Source: Gordonia sediminis (GTDB lineage: Bacteria; Actinomycetota; Actinomycetes; Mycobacteriales; Mycobacteriaceae). From it: a DNA stretch of 64,000 bases. The position numbers and the translations under genes were made by a program. Each line of letters begins with the position of its first letter. The first letter of the stretch is position 1. The stretch spans positions 248,001 to 312,000 of the forward strand of contig RZUM01000006.1 of NCBI GenBank assembly GCA_004193205.1. Reading direction: 5' to 3'. Shown one piece after another: positions 9,330 through 17,608 of the stretch. The notes below the pieces were generated by a model. The model had not been told where the DNA came from. It searched no databases and saw only the letters and a list, made by a program, of their open reading frames with translations.

Positions 9330-9976
9330 GCATCCTCAAGCGGCTGACCCGCGACACTCATCCCTCGCGTCCGCCCACCTCGGCGATGATGCATGGACCC
9401 TGGCGCGACGCCGAATACGTCTGTATTGATCTGGAGACCACCGGGCTGCGGCCGGGCCGAGACCATATCGTCTCCGTCGGCGCCGTACCGATCCTCGGCG
9501 GTCGCGTGCGCACCAGGGAGTCGTTCTACAGTCTCGTCCGCACGCGACACGCGGTGCCGCACACTTCCACCGTCATCCACGGTATTCGCACCCAGGATCT
9601 GATCGGCGCCCCCGACCTTCGGGCGGTCGTGGGCGAGCTGGCCGACCTCATTGCCGGGCGAATCCTCATTCTGCACGGCGCGAGTATCGACACACCGTTC
9701 CTCCGACGCGCCTTCGACGCCGGCGGCTACGGGTTCGCCCACCCGATCGTCGACACGGCCCGAATCGTGCGGCCGCTGCTCACGCACGCGCCACCTGCTC
9801 CGCGGATCATCGCCTTGGAGAGTGCCGCCGGCCAGCTCGGCATCCCGGTGCACACTCCGCATCACGCATTGGGCGATGCGTTCACCACCGCCGGTGTATT
9901 CATTTGCGCGGCAGCGCAACTGTCGTGTGGCCACCCGCAGACCCCAACCGATCTCGTAGTCCTCAGCGGTCCGTGA
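9326..9976 (+). CDS. DEDDh 3'-5' exonuclease, DNA polymerase III epsilon-like
   Basis: 216 residues from ATG at 9326, overlapping the previous stop as ATGA. Exo I is CIDLETTGLRPGRD (DxE). Exo II lies in ILHGASIDTPFLRRAF. Exo III is HHALGDAFTTAGVF, giving the H and D of a DEDDh active site, so it should be catalytically competent. It lacks the extra domains of replicative epsilon. Homologues commonly sit directly behind cNMP/CBS/DUF294 genes, as here. The likely activity is on DNA or RNA ends, but a role for the pair is not established. An earlier in-frame start would run through the end of the upstream gene and is not favoured. Confidence 0.85.
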   Translation: MSILKRLTRDTHPSRPPTSAMMHGPWRDAEYVCIDLETTGLRPGRDHIVSVGAVPILGGRVRTRESFYSLVRTRHAVPHTSTVIHGIRTQDLIGAPDLRAVVGELADLIAGRILILHGASIDTPFLRRAFDAGGYGFAHPIVDTARIVRPLLTHAPPAPRIIALESAAGQLGIPVHTPHHALGDAFTTAGVFICAAAQLSCGHPQTPTDLVVLSGP

Positions 9977-10038
9977 GTCGGCGGCCTTACCGCGTCCGCC
10001 ATGTCGAACAAATAGTGAATGGAGCCACAGGAGTCCAA

Positions 10039-11052
10039 ATGAACAGGTCACAATCGCAGGTGCACGCTCGCACTGGAATCGGTTTCCGCCCAATCGGATT
10101 CGGTGGTGCTCCGATCGGGAACTTCAACGGAGCCTTCACCGACGACTCCGCACAGTCGCTCATCCACCATGCCTGGGACCTCGGCGTCCGGTACTTCGAC
10201 ACCGCCCCGGGTTACGGAACCGGTCTCAGCGAGTATCGGCTCGGATATGCGTTGCGGCGCTATGCGGGCGAAGATCTGACTGTGTCGACCAAGGTCGGAC
10301 GCGTTGTCAGCCCCACTCTCAACGGCCCCACCGTCGACGGCCAATACATCGACCTGCCGCCGTTCACCGCCGAGTTCGACTACTCGTATGACGGCGTCAT
10401 GCGGGGAATCGAGCAAAGCATGCAACGCATGCTCACCGACCGCTTCGACATCGTCTACATCCACGACTGCGACCGCTACACCCACGGCACAGACCAGCCG
10501 AGCCAGTTCCGCACGGCCATCGACGGTGCGTACCCGGCGCTGGAGTCGTTGCGCGACCAGGGCGTCGTCGGCGCCATCGGTTTCGGAGTCAACGAGACCG
10601 ACGTGATGGCCGATGCGGTCAAGGCGACCGACGTCGACATCTGTCTGCTCGCCGGACGCTACACGCTCCTCGAGCAGGAACCTCTCGACGACCTGCTGCC
10701 ACTGTGCGAGCAACGCGGTGTCGGCATCACGCTGGGCGGTGTCTACAACAGCGGCATCCTGGCGACCGGACCGACCGAGGGCGCTCGGTTCAACTATGCA
10801 CCCGCTCCCGCTGATGTTCGGGAGAAGGCAGCCAAGCTCGAAGAGGTGTGCCGAGACCACGATGTCCCGCTCGCGGCCGCCGCACTACAGTTTGCGTTCG
10901 CCCATCCGGTCGTCGTCAACATCATCGTCGGCGCCCGGACCACCGATCAGCAGCAGCGCAACGCCGATCTGTTCGACACCGAGATCCCTACAGCCCTCTG
11001 GGACGAACTACGCTCCATCGGCCTCATCCGTCCAGACGCACCGACCCCCTGA
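10039..11052 (+). CDS. Aldo/keto reductase, D-threo-aldose dehydrogenase/pyridoxal dehydrogenase-like
   Basis: 337 residues from ATG 10039, 5 nt after AGGAG. The TIM-barrel AKR features are present: FGGAPIGNF at the N-terminus, the catalytic Asp and Tyr in VRYFDTAPGYGTGLSEYRLG, and the lysine in LTVSTKVGR. The overall pattern matches the subgroup that oxidises L-fucose, D-threo-aldoses or pyridoxal rather than the beta-subunit or aflatoxin types. Cytosolic, NAD(P)-dependent. It follows the exonuclease by 62 nt and is the last gene before a strong palindromic terminator region. The link to the preceding genes is uncertain. Confidence 0.85.
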   Translation: MNRSQSQVHARTGIGFRPIGFGGAPIGNFNGAFTDDSAQSLIHHAWDLGVRYFDTAPGYGTGLSEYRLGYALRRYAGEDLTVSTKVGRVVSPTLNGPTVDGQYIDLPPFTAEFDYSYDGVMRGIEQSMQRMLTDRFDIVYIHDCDRYTHGTDQPSQFRTAIDGAYPALESLRDQGVVGAIGFGVNETDVMADAVKATDVDICLLAGRYTLLEQEPLDDLLPLCEQRGVGITLGGVYNSGILATGPTEGARFNYAPAPADVREKAAKLEEVCRDHDVPLAAAALQFAFAHPVVVNIIVGARTTDQQQRNADLFDTEIPTALWDELRSIGLIRPDAPTP

Positions 11053-11193
11053 GAGCGTATTTGGAAACCTGATCCCTGAGGAGCCCGCGAGGAACGAGCG
11101 AGCATCACGAAGGGTCCGAACAGCAGCGGCCCTTCGTGACAACCCTCCGCTGGCGCTCCGGGTTTCCTCAGGGACCGGTTTACAAACATGCTC
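11053..11193. repeat. Long imperfect palindrome, about 65-nt arms
   Basis: The left arm (11053-11117) and right arm (11127-11193) are imperfect reverse complements around a roughly 10-nt loop. Perfect blocks are TCACGAAGGG/CCCTTCGTGA (11105-11114 with 11130-11139) and CCCTGAGGA/TCCTCAGGG (11074-11082 with 11165-11173). The outer ends GAGCGTATTTGGAAACC and GGTTTACAAACATGCTC differ at three pairs. It begins directly after the aldo/keto reductase stop. Size and layout suggest a REP-like or MITE-like element or a structured 3' UTR. Confidence 0.6.
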
Positions 11194-11246
11194 TGAGACC
11201 ACCCCGGCGGCCAGCCCCATGGTTGCTGCGCACACGTGACCATCAA

Positions 11247-11275
11247 GAAGGGCCCCGCCACAGGCGGGGCCCTTC
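11247..11275. terminator. Bidirectional terminator hairpin
   Basis: GAAGGGCCCCGCC (11247-11259) and GGCGGGGCCCTTC (11263-11275) form a perfect 13-bp stem with a 3-nt loop between two convergent genes. It can serve both strands. Confidence 0.8.
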
Positions 11276-11338
11276 TCGCACTCGGCTCCTCCGCTCGACG
11301 TCGCTTGTCACGGCGCCGAATATTGGGTGTGCCGGATG

Positions 11339-12538
11339 TCAGATGGCGCCGAAGGACCGTTCGAAGTTCTCCGGCAGCACGAGGTCGTCGCGGGAGAGTT
11401 CGTGGACACTCTTGCGGCCCAAGCCCATCAGCGACGAGTCCAGACCCATGCGGAGGAGGTCGAGGACATTCTCGACACCGGTCTGGCCATTGGCAGCCAG
11501 TCCCCACAGGTATGCGCGCCCGATCATCACCGCGCGTGCGCCGAGGGCGAGAGCCTTGGTGACGTCGCTACCGCGACGGATACCGCCGTCGAGAAGCACC
11601 TCGATGTCACCGCCGACGGAGTCCGCGATCGGGCCGAGGACGCGGATGCTGGCCGGCGTGCCGTCGAGGTTGTTACCACCATGGTTGGACACCGAGATAG
11701 CCGAGGCGCCGATGTCGACGGCACGTTTGGCGTCGTCGAGGCGGGTGATGCCCTTGACCATGAACGGCCCGTCCCACTGTTCACGCAGCCACTGCAGGTC
11801 CTCCCAGGTGGGCGGCGGGGTGTTCATCCACTGGCCGTAGACGCCGAAGAACGTCGGGCCGGGCTCACCTGCCGCAGCGATGTTTGGTGCGGTCAGATCC
11901 GGGATCACGATCTTGCCGCCACGCACCCAGTCAAGTGCGTACCGCGGTTTGACCGCGATCTCCGGCGCGAGTTTGAGCAGCGCCTGCAGGTCCACCTTCT
12001 CCGGGATCTCCGGGCTGCCCCAGTCACGGCCGACGTTGAATACCCAGTCGGTGGTCACGATGAGACCCTTGGCGCCGGCGGCCTTGGCTCGCTCGACCCG
12101 CTGCCGGATCTCCTCGCGCGATCCGAGCCAATAGATCTGGAAGAAGACCTTGTCGTTGACCTCGGTGACCTGTTCGATCGGCTGAGATGCGAAGCTGGAC
12201 AGCCCCATTGCCGTCCCGCGGGCAGCTGCGGCACGGGCGACGGCGACCTCGCCGTCGGGATCGACGGCCTGCACACCGGTCGGGCTGATCATCACGGGGA
12301 AGGAGAGCTCCTGCCCCATTACCGTTGTGGCGAGTTCTCGATCGGGTTCCACCCCGATCACGTGCGGCGCAAAGCCAATCTCGTTGAACGCCTGCGTATT
12401 GTCGGTCGTGGTGATCCCCGCTTGCGTACCGGCAACAAGTGACGAGTACACCGACTTCGGCAGTCGCTTCTTGGCGCGACGCTGGGCCTCACCGACTGTT
12501 TCGAACCATGGATTGCGTGCCCAGGGATTCTTGGCCAT
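11339..12538 (-). CDS. FMN-dependent alpha-hydroxy-acid dehydrogenase of the MftD (pre-mycofactocin synthase) type
   Basis: 399 residues with the FMN TIM barrel of the lactate dehydrogenase/glycolate oxidase family. SFPVMISPTGVQAVDPDGE, SNHGGNNLDGTPAS (FMN-site histidine), LLDGGIRRGSDV and MIGRAYLWGLAANGQTGVEN closely resemble, from memory, mycobacterial MftD (LldD1). MftD oxidises the peptide-derived AHDP to pre-mycofactocin. The N-terminal WFETVGEAQRRAKKRLPKSVYSS stretch is also MftD-like. None of mftA, B, C, E or F is visible within 11 kb upstream or further downstream in the window. It may therefore be a paralogue acting on another hydroxy acid, or an orphan maturase. AAGGAGA precedes the ATG. 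It follows an APC permease gene on the same strand. Confidence 0.85.
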   Translation of the reverse strand: MAKNPWARNPWFETVGEAQRRAKKRLPKSVYSSLVAGTQAGITTTDNTQAFNEIGFAPHVIGVEPDRELATTVMGQELSFPVMISPTGVQAVDPDGEVAVARAAAARGTAMGLSSFASQPIEQVTEVNDKVFFQIYWLGSREEIRQRVERAKAAGAKGLIVTTDWVFNVGRDWGSPEIPEKVDLQALLKLAPEIAVKPRYALDWVRGGKIVIPDLTAPNIAAAGEPGPTFFGVYGQWMNTPPPTWEDLQWLREQWDGPFMVKGITRLDDAKRAVDIGASAISVSNHGGNNLDGTPASIRVLGPIADSVGGDIEVLLDGGIRRGSDVTKALALGARAVMIGRAYLWGLAANGQTGVENVLDLLRMGLDSSLMGLGRKSVHELSRDDLVLPENFERSFGAI

Positions 12539-12600
12539 CTTTCTCCTTCTTCATCGTGCGATCGCGTGGGCGACCGATCGGGCGGGACGCCCGGACATGA

Positions 12601-12633
12601 CGGCGTGGCCATACTCGGGGTATGGCCACGCCG
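12601..12633 (-). terminator. Hairpin between permease and MftD-like gene
   Basis: CGGCGTGGCCATA (12601-12613) and TATGGCCACGCCG (12621-12633) form a perfect 13-bp stem with a 7-nt loop, 13 nt after the permease stop. It probably separates or attenuates transcription between permease and flavoprotein. Confidence 0.7.
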
Positions 12634-12646
12634 TGGTTACCGATCG

Positions 12647-14254
12647 CTACCGAATTGCGCGAGTGACCGGGGTGTGGGCGTCCCCACCACTGGCGTAGTG
12701 ATCTGGCGTGTGCTCGCTATGGGTTCGCGCGCGTGCGGCCACGATCTTTTCTGCCACTTCGATGGCATCACCTTCGGGTGCCTGTGACTTGCGGTCGGGC
12801 TTGGCGATCAGCAGGTACGCGAGGCCCAGCGCGAAAACGATCAGGAAGCCGATCAGTGCGACCCACCGGTCGAAGAAGCTGCCGTCACCGGTCGGCTTGG
12901 CGAGCATGACGCAGGCGAACACGCCGTAGCCAAGCGCTGTCGCGTTGACCAGCATGCCCCATCGTCCGAGGTTCCAAGGTCCGGCCGGACGCCAGCCCTT
13001 CAGCCGGCTCCGCAGCGCGGCCAGAACCACCATCTGGAAAGCCACATAGCCGGCCAAGACCTGGAATGCGGCGATCTTCAGGAGACCGTCCGGCGAGAAG
13101 TAGTTGAAGATGACCAGCAGAACGGGGACGACGTTGATCGCCAGCAGAGCGTTGACCGGCAGGTGACGACCGGAGGACACCTTCCGGAAGATCTTGCTGC
13201 CCGGGAACATTTCGTCGCGAGCGAACGAGAAGGTCAAGCGGCTCGCGGCCGCCTGCTGACTCATCACGCCGGCCAGGAAGGAAGTGAGGGCAACACACAG
13301 GAAGATCTTGGTGCCGACGAAACCGATGGAGTCCTGCAGGATCGCCGGAATCGGGTTGCCCTGCTCACCGGAGACGATCACCTCGAGGTTGGGCGCCGAG
13401 AGCACGAAACCCGCGTAGGCCAGCAGCGCGGCGGCACCACCGATGCCGACCGTCATCTGCATCGACCGCGGAATCGTCCGTGCGGGATTCGGTGTCTCCT
13501 CGGCGACCTCACCGCAGGCCTCGAAACCGTAGAACAGCAACAGGCCGACCAACGATGCGCCGAGGAAGGCCCACACGTATCCGCTCGACCCGCCGGTTCC
13601 CATCGTGTCGAAGAAGACCGAGAACGGCTGATGCCGGTTGAAGATCAGCAGGTAGAGACCGACGACGACGATGCCGATGAGCTCACCGGCCAAACCGATC
13701 TTCGCGAAGATGGCGAGGGTGCGGCTACCCACGAGGTTGAAAGCCAAGCAGATGCCCAGCATGCCCAGCGTGATCCAGAACTTTTCGACGGGTGTCGCCG
13801 AGACGCTCGGCTGGTCGTGGGTTCCGCGGAAGAGACTCGCGACGAAGTCCGCACCGAACATCGCCGTGGTGGCGATGGCGATCATGATGCACCAGATGTA
13901 CATCCACGACATCTGCCAGGCGTAGCGCCCGCTCCACAACCTTCGAGCCCATTGATAGATGCCGCCGGCCAGCGGGAACTGCGACACGATCTCGCCGAAC
14001 ACGAGCGCCACCAGGAACTGGCCCATTCCGACGACGATGATCCAGAAGATGGCCGGCGGCCCCGCCTGGACAAGTCCGAACGCGAACATCGCGACCACAC
14101 CGACCATCGGTGAGAGGTACACGAATCCGAGGGCGAAGTTTCCCCACAGACTGATCTTTCGTTCGAAGGTCTCCTCGTATCCGAGGGAGCGAAGATAGTG
14201 CGCATCCTCACTGTGTGTGTCCACCAGGTGTTTGGTGGATGGTGTATCACTCAT
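12647..14254 (-). CDS. APC family amino acid/polyamine permease
   Basis: 535 residues with about twelve hydrophobic membrane spans. The first begins at ISLWGNFALGFVYLSPMVGV, near residue 33. The conserved TM3-loop pattern SQFPLAGGIYQWARRLWSG and the later FYGFEACGEVAEETPNPART near 245 place it with APC transporters of the amino-acid/choline/GABA group. The N-terminal 30 and C-terminal 35 residues are hydrophilic and cytoplasmic. It is likely a proton-coupled importer of an amino acid or amine. AGGAG precedes the ATG. Its gene is followed by a hairpin and the MftD-like gene, and preceded by a 206-bp gap after the azoreductase gene. Confidence 0.9.
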   Translation of the reverse strand: MSDTPSTKHLVDTHSEDAHYLRSLGYEETFERKISLWGNFALGFVYLSPMVGVVAMFAFGLVQAGPPAIFWIIVVGMGQFLVALVFGEIVSQFPLAGGIYQWARRLWSGRYAWQMSWMYIWCIMIAIATTAMFGADFVASLFRGTHDQPSVSATPVEKFWITLGMLGICLAFNLVGSRTLAIFAKIGLAGELIGIVVVGLYLLIFNRHQPFSVFFDTMGTGGSSGYVWAFLGASLVGLLLFYGFEACGEVAEETPNPARTIPRSMQMTVGIGGAAALLAYAGFVLSAPNLEVIVSGEQGNPIPAILQDSIGFVGTKIFLCVALTSFLAGVMSQQAAASRLTFSFARDEMFPGSKIFRKVSSGRHLPVNALLAINVVPVLLVIFNYFSPDGLLKIAAFQVLAGYVAFQMVVLAALRSRLKGWRPAGPWNLGRWGMLVNATALGYGVFACVMLAKPTGDGSFFDRWVALIGFLIVFALGLAYLLIAKPDRKSQAPEGDAIEVAEKIVAARARTHSEHTPDHYASGGDAHTPVTRAIR

Positions 14255-14460
14255 CGGTACTCCTGCCCGTCACTGTCCGCGCTATCGCAAACTTTCTGGA
14301 AGTCATCGCTTTTCTGGGGCTACCCGTCCCTCGACTCAAATCGGTGATGGGAGACACGTTCCGCGACTCTTCAACCATCGGCTCTCAAACCCGGCCAGGC
14401 CATACACAGAGTGACACAAACAACAGCCAAACTATCGACATAGTGTGCACTACAGCCGGA

Positions 14461-15105
14461 TCATTCGGCCCAGTTCGTCGCGGTTGCCACCACCGCCGCG
14501 CGAGCAGCGGCCATGTTCTCGGCGAACTGCGGAGCAAAGTCGGCGAGCTCGTCGAGTACCGGAGCAAGGGTCAGGTCGGCCGTAATGACCTCGACGTCCA
14601 TTCCGAAGGCCTCGTCAAGAAGCTTCTCGACAGGCGGGACCGCGTGGTCGTCGTGCGGATTCGGGGTTCCAGGGCCGTACTGATCACCACGACTGGAAAT
14701 GATCAGCGCCCTACGGCCGGCCAGCGGCTGAGTATTGGTGTGCAGCGGGGTCGTCACGCCCATCACGTGCACGTAGTCGATCCACGCCTTCAGGGGCGAC
14801 GGGATCGACCAGTTGTACATCGGCGCGGCCACGACGAGTCCGTCCGCTGCGATCAGTTCGTCAAGCAATTCGTTCTGGAGTTCGACGGCCTCCGCAGGCA
14901 ATTCCACCGAGGGGTCGCGCTCCTCGGGAGCCCAGTGCAATGCCGGATGCGGTAGGTGCGGAGGCGCGGAGCGATGGAGGTCGCGGTACACAAGGCCATC
15001 GGCACCGCGCGAAGCCTTCCACGTCTCGATAAAGAGGGCCGTCAGCTCACGAGAAACCGACTTGACCGGATCTGCCGACGAGTCGAGGACAAGTACGTTG
15101 CGCAT
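14461..15105 (-). CDS. FMN-dependent NADH-azoreductase/flavodoxin-fold NAD(P)H dehydrogenase
   Basis: 214 residues. VLVLDSSADPVKSVSRELT is the FMN phosphate loop near the N-terminus. VVAAPMYNWSIPSPLKAWID (about 92-111) and LIISSRGDQYGPGT (about 135) are the other FMN-contacting loops of the AzoR/NQO family. It reduces quinones, azo or nitro compounds by two electrons and is often a protective partner in aromatic catabolism. It diverges from the second mycofactocin-type SDR across a 269-bp region carrying a TGGTGA/TCACCA palindrome. Confidence 0.87.
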   Translation of the reverse strand: MRNVLVLDSSADPVKSVSRELTALFIETWKASRGADGLVYRDLHRSAPPHLPHPALHWAPEERDPSVELPAEAVELQNELLDELIAADGLVVAAPMYNWSIPSPLKAWIDYVHVMGVTTPLHTNTQPLAGRRALIISSRGDQYGPGTPNPHDDHAVPPVEKLLDEAFGMDVEVITADLTLAPVLDELADFAPQFAENMAAARAAVVATATNWAE

Positions 15106-15241
15106 CTTTCATCTACTCCAATGTGAGATTTCTGCCCATCGCCGGCTCACCCAACTCGGGCCACGAGGACGTCGAGATCGGCGGCGGCGATCTGGTGAAG
15201 TCGACCAGGTCGGCGAGTTCACTATTGTCGAGTATGACCTG

Positions 15242-15259
15242 TGGTGATACGATTCACCA
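15242..15259. promoter_or_regulatory. Palindrome TGGTGA-TACGAT-TCACCA
   Basis: Perfect 6-bp arms with a 6-nt spacer in the divergent gap between the azoreductase (start 15105) and SDR (start 15375). The same half-sites, differently spaced, occur upstream of the indolepyruvate oxidoreductase gene at 27804 and 27889. It is operator-like. Confidence 0.4.
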
Positions 15260-15374
15260 AGTGTGCCACTCGGCGACACATCACTGCGGTCGACCCGCTC
15301 TTCCCGCACTCGAGCGGCGCAAGCATTGAGGTATCCGCATTCCCATCTCAATTCGAATACATCAGGAGGACGAC

Positions 15375-16208
15375 ATGGGACAGCTCGAAGGCAAGGTCGC
15401 TTTCATCACCGGAATCGCGCGCGGGCAGGGCCGCTCACACGCGCTGACGCTGGCGCGTGAAGGTGCGAACATCATCGGCCTGGATCTGTGCGGTAAGCCG
15501 TCGACGACGAACTATGCCGGCTCCACCGTGGACGATCTGCAAGAGACGATCCGGCTGATCAAGGAGACAGGACAGCAGATCCACGCCGAGGTCGCCGACG
15601 TGCGCGACGCCGCGCAGGTTCAGGCCGTCTTCGACCGCGGTCTGCAGGAGTTCGGCCGTGTCGACATCGTGCTGCCAAACGCGGGCATCTGCTCGGGCGC
15701 CAAGACCTGGCTTCTCACGCCCGAAGAATGGGCAGAGATGATCGACATCAACCTGAACGGCGTCTTCCACACCATCCGCGCCGCGATCCCGACCATGATC
15801 GAGCAGGGCGAAGGTGGATCGATTGTGTTCACCGGCTCGACCGAGGCACTCAAGGGCGCCGAGAACATCTCGTCCTACAGCGCCTCCAAGCACGGAGTCA
15901 CCGGTCTGATGACCTCACTGGCTCGCGAGCTCGGCCAGTACAACATCCGGGTCAACTCGGTGAACCCGACCTGCGTGGACACCCACATGATCAACAACGA
16001 CTTCGTCTACGGCCTGTTCCGCCCGGACCTGGAGAAGCCGACCCGCGCCGACGTCGAGGATGCCTTCACCGGCACCCACATCCTCCCGGTCCCGTGGATC
16101 GAGCCCAAGGATGTCTCCAACGCCATCCTGTACCTGGTGACCGAGCCCGGCCGCTACATCACCGCAACCGCGCTGCCGATCGACGCCGGATTCATCGTCA
16201 AGTCCTGA
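15375..16208 (+). CDS. Mycofactocin-coupled SDR family oxidoreductase (second copy)
   Basis: 277 residues with the hallmarks of the mycofactocin-linked SDR group. The N-terminus is GQLEGKVAFITGIARGQGRS, with the insert LCGKPSTTNYAGSTVDDL after the second strand. The NAG-type motif is LPNAGICSG. The catalytic residues are in TGSTEALKG and ISSYSASKHG. It is clearly homologous to the SDR at 6640 over its full length. AGGAGG lies just before the ATG. A strong terminator follows at 16227-16263, so it appears to be monocistronic. A LacI gene lies immediately downstream. The substrate is not predictable beyond an alcohol or hydroxy compound. Confidence 0.9.
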   Translation: MGQLEGKVAFITGIARGQGRSHALTLAREGANIIGLDLCGKPSTTNYAGSTVDDLQETIRLIKETGQQIHAEVADVRDAAQVQAVFDRGLQEFGRVDIVLPNAGICSGAKTWLLTPEEWAEMIDINLNGVFHTIRAAIPTMIEQGEGGSIVFTGSTEALKGAENISSYSASKHGVTGLMTSLARELGQYNIRVNSVNPTCVDTHMINNDFVYGLFRPDLEKPTRADVEDAFTGTHILPVPWIEPKDVSNAILYLVTEPGRYITATALPIDAGFIVKS

Positions 16209-16226
16209 CGACCACACTGGTGCAGC

Positions 16227-16263
16227 CTCAGGGGCCTTCTCATCGTCGGGGAAGGCCCCTGAG
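16227..16263 (+). terminator. Intrinsic terminator after SDR
   Basis: CTCAGGGGCCTT (16227-16238) and AAGGCCCCTGAG (16252-16263) form a perfect 12-bp stem with a 13-nt loop, 18 nt downstream of the SDR stop. Confidence 0.75.
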
Positions 16264-16327
16264 TCGCTAGTATCCGTGAACAAGTCCATATGCGCGTGCG
16301 CCTGATCAGGAGATCGCCATCGTCACC

Positions 16328-17380
16328 ATGAAGGATGTCGCGGCCGCGGCCAAGGTGTCACAAGCAGCAGTCTCCTACGCCTTCAGTGGATCTCCGAAGG
16401 TGTCGGCTCAGCAACGTGCGCACATCATGGCCACGGCCGCCGATCTCGGTTACCGAGGCCCGCAGATCGCGGGAAGCTCGCTGCGTCGGGGACGAATCGG
16501 AACGGTAGGCGTCATCGTCGCGGACTCCCTGACCTTGGCGCTCGAGGACCCGTCCACGACCATGCTGATGAAAGGCATCGTCGAGGTCAGCGAGCTCGCT
16601 GACGTCGCGCTCACTCTCCTGTCGACATCGAGTGACGCACAGAGATCGAACAACTCGGGACACTCGGCCGCACTTCGAGGTCTCGTCGATGGTGTTGTCC
16701 TCCACAACATCTCGGTGACCGAGCCCGTGGTCGCCGACCTGATCGCACATGAGATACCCACCGTGGCGATCGATTCCCCCCACATCGAGGGCATACCCCT
16801 GGTGACCATCGACCACCGAGCGGCCGGCCGAAGCCAGATCCAACACGTCCTCGACCTCGGGCACCGCCGTGTCGGCGTCGTCACCGACCGGATCGGACCC
16901 GGGCGTCACGAGGAGTTCCTGACGAGCGCCGACGTCGCCGACGCGACCGAGTGGTATCTCCGGCAGAGACTGCAAGGGTATTTCGACGGCGCCGATGCTC
17001 TGGCTGAGCCGTGCGACCTGACGATCGTGGAGGCCGACAGCATCGGCCGCACAAGCGGCAAGGTTGCGGTCCGACAGCTCCTGACCACCGGAGTCACCGC
17101 CATCCTCGCCACCTCCGACGTCCACGCTGCTGCCGCGCTGTCGGTCCTCGCCGAGGAAGGCATTGACGTGCCCGCCGGCATGTCAGTGGTTGGTTTCGAC
17201 GACGCCCCACTCGCCGAGATGCTCAACCTCTCAACCGTACGACAGCCCCTCGTAGACAAGGGCAAGGCGGCAGCCTCGATGCTCCTCGAACGAATCGAAG
17301 GGCGACGCTCGCAGCCGATCACTGTCGAACGCACCCGTGTCATCGCACGCGCCAGTTCTAGCAGTGTGTCTCGGAAATAG
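16328..17380 (+). CDS. LacI family transcriptional regulator
   Basis: 350 residues. The N-terminal helix-turn-helix is MKDVAAAAKVSQAAVSYAFS with the hinge helix region LGYRGPQIAGSSLRRG. The rest is a periplasmic-binding-protein-like sensor domain starting at GTVGVIVADSL and ending with SVVGFDDAPLAEM and LSTVRQP. The family usually represses sugar or small-molecule catabolism and is relieved by ligand binding. AGGAGA (16308-16313) is 14 nt from the ATG. Its spacing suits the in-frame ATC at 16319 better, so a slightly earlier non-canonical start is possible. The gene precedes the FAH/serine hydrolase pair, its likely target. Confidence 0.9.
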   Translation: MKDVAAAAKVSQAAVSYAFSGSPKVSAQQRAHIMATAADLGYRGPQIAGSSLRRGRIGTVGVIVADSLTLALEDPSTTMLMKGIVEVSELADVALTLLSTSSDAQRSNNSGHSAALRGLVDGVVLHNISVTEPVVADLIAHEIPTVAIDSPHIEGIPLVTIDHRAAGRSQIQHVLDLGHRRVGVVTDRIGPGRHEEFLTSADVADATEWYLRQRLQGYFDGADALAEPCDLTIVEADSIGRTSGKVAVRQLLTTGVTAILATSDVHAAAALSVLAEEGIDVPAGMSVVGFDDAPLAEMLNLSTVRQPLVDKGKAAASMLLERIEGRRSQPITVERTRVIARASSSSVSRK

Positions 17381-17608
17381 GTGGCCCGCCGCCGGTGGAG
17401 CGATGCAGGTCGCGCCACGACCTTAATTGAGGTCTATTGATCTAGTCAATCATTACGATTCTCTATCGACAGCCCATCGATGCACGTCCCATGTAGGGCT
17501 GCCCGCCGGCGACCTCGCTGTTGACCGCCCGCGTTCCGAAGCCTAGCGTGATCCGTACCGGATCGTGAGACAGCGGTCTGCCATACGGACTATTTCGAGG
17601 AGGCCCTC
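17381..17608 (+). promoter_or_regulatory. Promoter region of the FAH/serine hydrolase operon
   Basis: 228 bp without a gene. ATTGA-TCTAG-TCAAT (17436-17450) is a small perfect inverted repeat in an AT-rich island and could be an operator for the adjacent LacI-type protein. Nothing else stands out. Confidence 0.4.

Noticed and set aside
14441-14452. Small palindrome TAGTG-TG-CACTA near the azoreductase 3' end
   Set aside because: Short arms, and the position just upstream of the azoreductase stop-side boundary gives no clear target promoter.
16319-16327. ATC as start codon of the LacI gene, which would fit the AGGAGA spacing better
   Set aside because: ATC initiation is very rare. The ATG at 16328 already gives a complete helix-turn-helix. 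Kept only as a note.
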